64,000 nucleotides of DNA from Bolinopsis microptera (taxonomy: Eukaryota; Ctenophora; Tentaculata; Lobata; Bolinopsidae), in the NCBI RefSeq assembly GCF_026151205.1, contig NC_087080.1:10277837-10341836 (forward strand), in the 5' to 3' direction. The notes beneath the pieces are model-generated. The model was not told where the DNA came from. It saw nothing but the letters and a program-made list of their open reading frames with translations, and ran no database searches. This document shows, piece after piece, positions 63,901-64,000 of this stretch (within the stretch, counting starts at the first letter, position 1; the number at the start of each line of letters is the position of its first letter). Both the position numbers and the translations under genes were made by a program.

Positions 63901-64000
63901 GTGTTGGCCAACTTGAAGCTTTACTTAGTTACAACCAATAATAGTGTTTTATAGTCATTGGGATATTTCGACTAGTCTGCTGGATCTTAATCATTGTCCC

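Larger units (their letters stand above)
53801..64000. other. Upstream intergenic region, no gene recognised
   Basis: 10 kb with only short open frames and no exon I can defend. Structures seen: an 11-bp tandem repeat (agtgcggtata, about four copies) at 54813-54862; a perfect TGACGTCA at 54641-54648; a 19-bp repeat, three copies, at 60863-60917; TA-rich palindromes near 56510-56535; and over a dozen CACGTG palindromes. It could hold non-coding RNA or enhancers of Notch, or another gene's intron. Confidence 0.4.

Overview
This is a eukaryotic, metazoan chromosomal window. It has spliced genes with GT/AG introns of 0.1-8 kb, AATAAA signals, abundant non-LTR and Penelope-like retroelement fragments, foldback/MITE-like elements and satellites. 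The central gene is Notch, on the minus strand. A cnidarian-like or other early-branching invertebrate is my best guess, from the small EGF number in Notch, a repetitive secreted peptide precursor, and retroelement tails of a kind I associate with cnidarian genomes. The sequence alone does not settle the phylum.

Layout. 0.3-3.7 kb (+): a very large, highly charged, RS/RE-rich protein in one long exon. 4.3-4.5 kb: an 8-bp satellite and an inverted repeat. 5.0-6.0 kb (-): a three-exon gene for a 187-residue secreted precursor made mostly of 13-residue tandem repeats, a candidate peptide prohormone. 6.1-11.1 kb: no gene seen. 11.1-17.8 kb (-): the ciliary gene CFAP144 (FAM183), four exons. Its 5.6-kb last intron contains, on the opposite strand, a truncated LINE and a two-exon gene for a small secreted protein. 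17.8-19.2 kb (-): a 5'-truncated Penelope-like element apparently flanked by a 16-bp target duplication at the CFAP144 splice acceptor. 19.4-22.0 kb: a nest of MITE, foldback and LINE debris. 22.8-23.0 kb (-): an unassigned terminal-exon candidate.

24.0-50.7 kb (-): Notch, reconstructed as 24 exons, about 1,470 codons. It has a signal peptide, about 14 EGF repeats plus one degenerate, three LNRs, a heterodimerisation domain with almost no S1 loop, one TM segment, a RAM tryptophan motif, ankyrin repeats, an LTPP degron, a basic NLS and a tail with a 10-residue tandem repeat. All exon phases agree except one junction (exon 18 to 19). Its introns hold a restriction-like-endonuclease LINE tail, a 59-bp satellite of about 23 copies, a perfect 65-bp inverted repeat, a GA microsatellite, and two coding-like fragments I could not name.

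50.7-64.0 kb: the region upstream of Notch. I see no convincing gene, but there are many CACGTG palindromes. By hand count the 28-64 kb part is strikingly rich in CACGTG/TCACGTGA compared with the first 28 kb.

Co-working genes: Notch is complete apart from one junction and the extreme C-terminus; CFAP144 is an independent ciliary gene. Nothing suggests a functional cluster.
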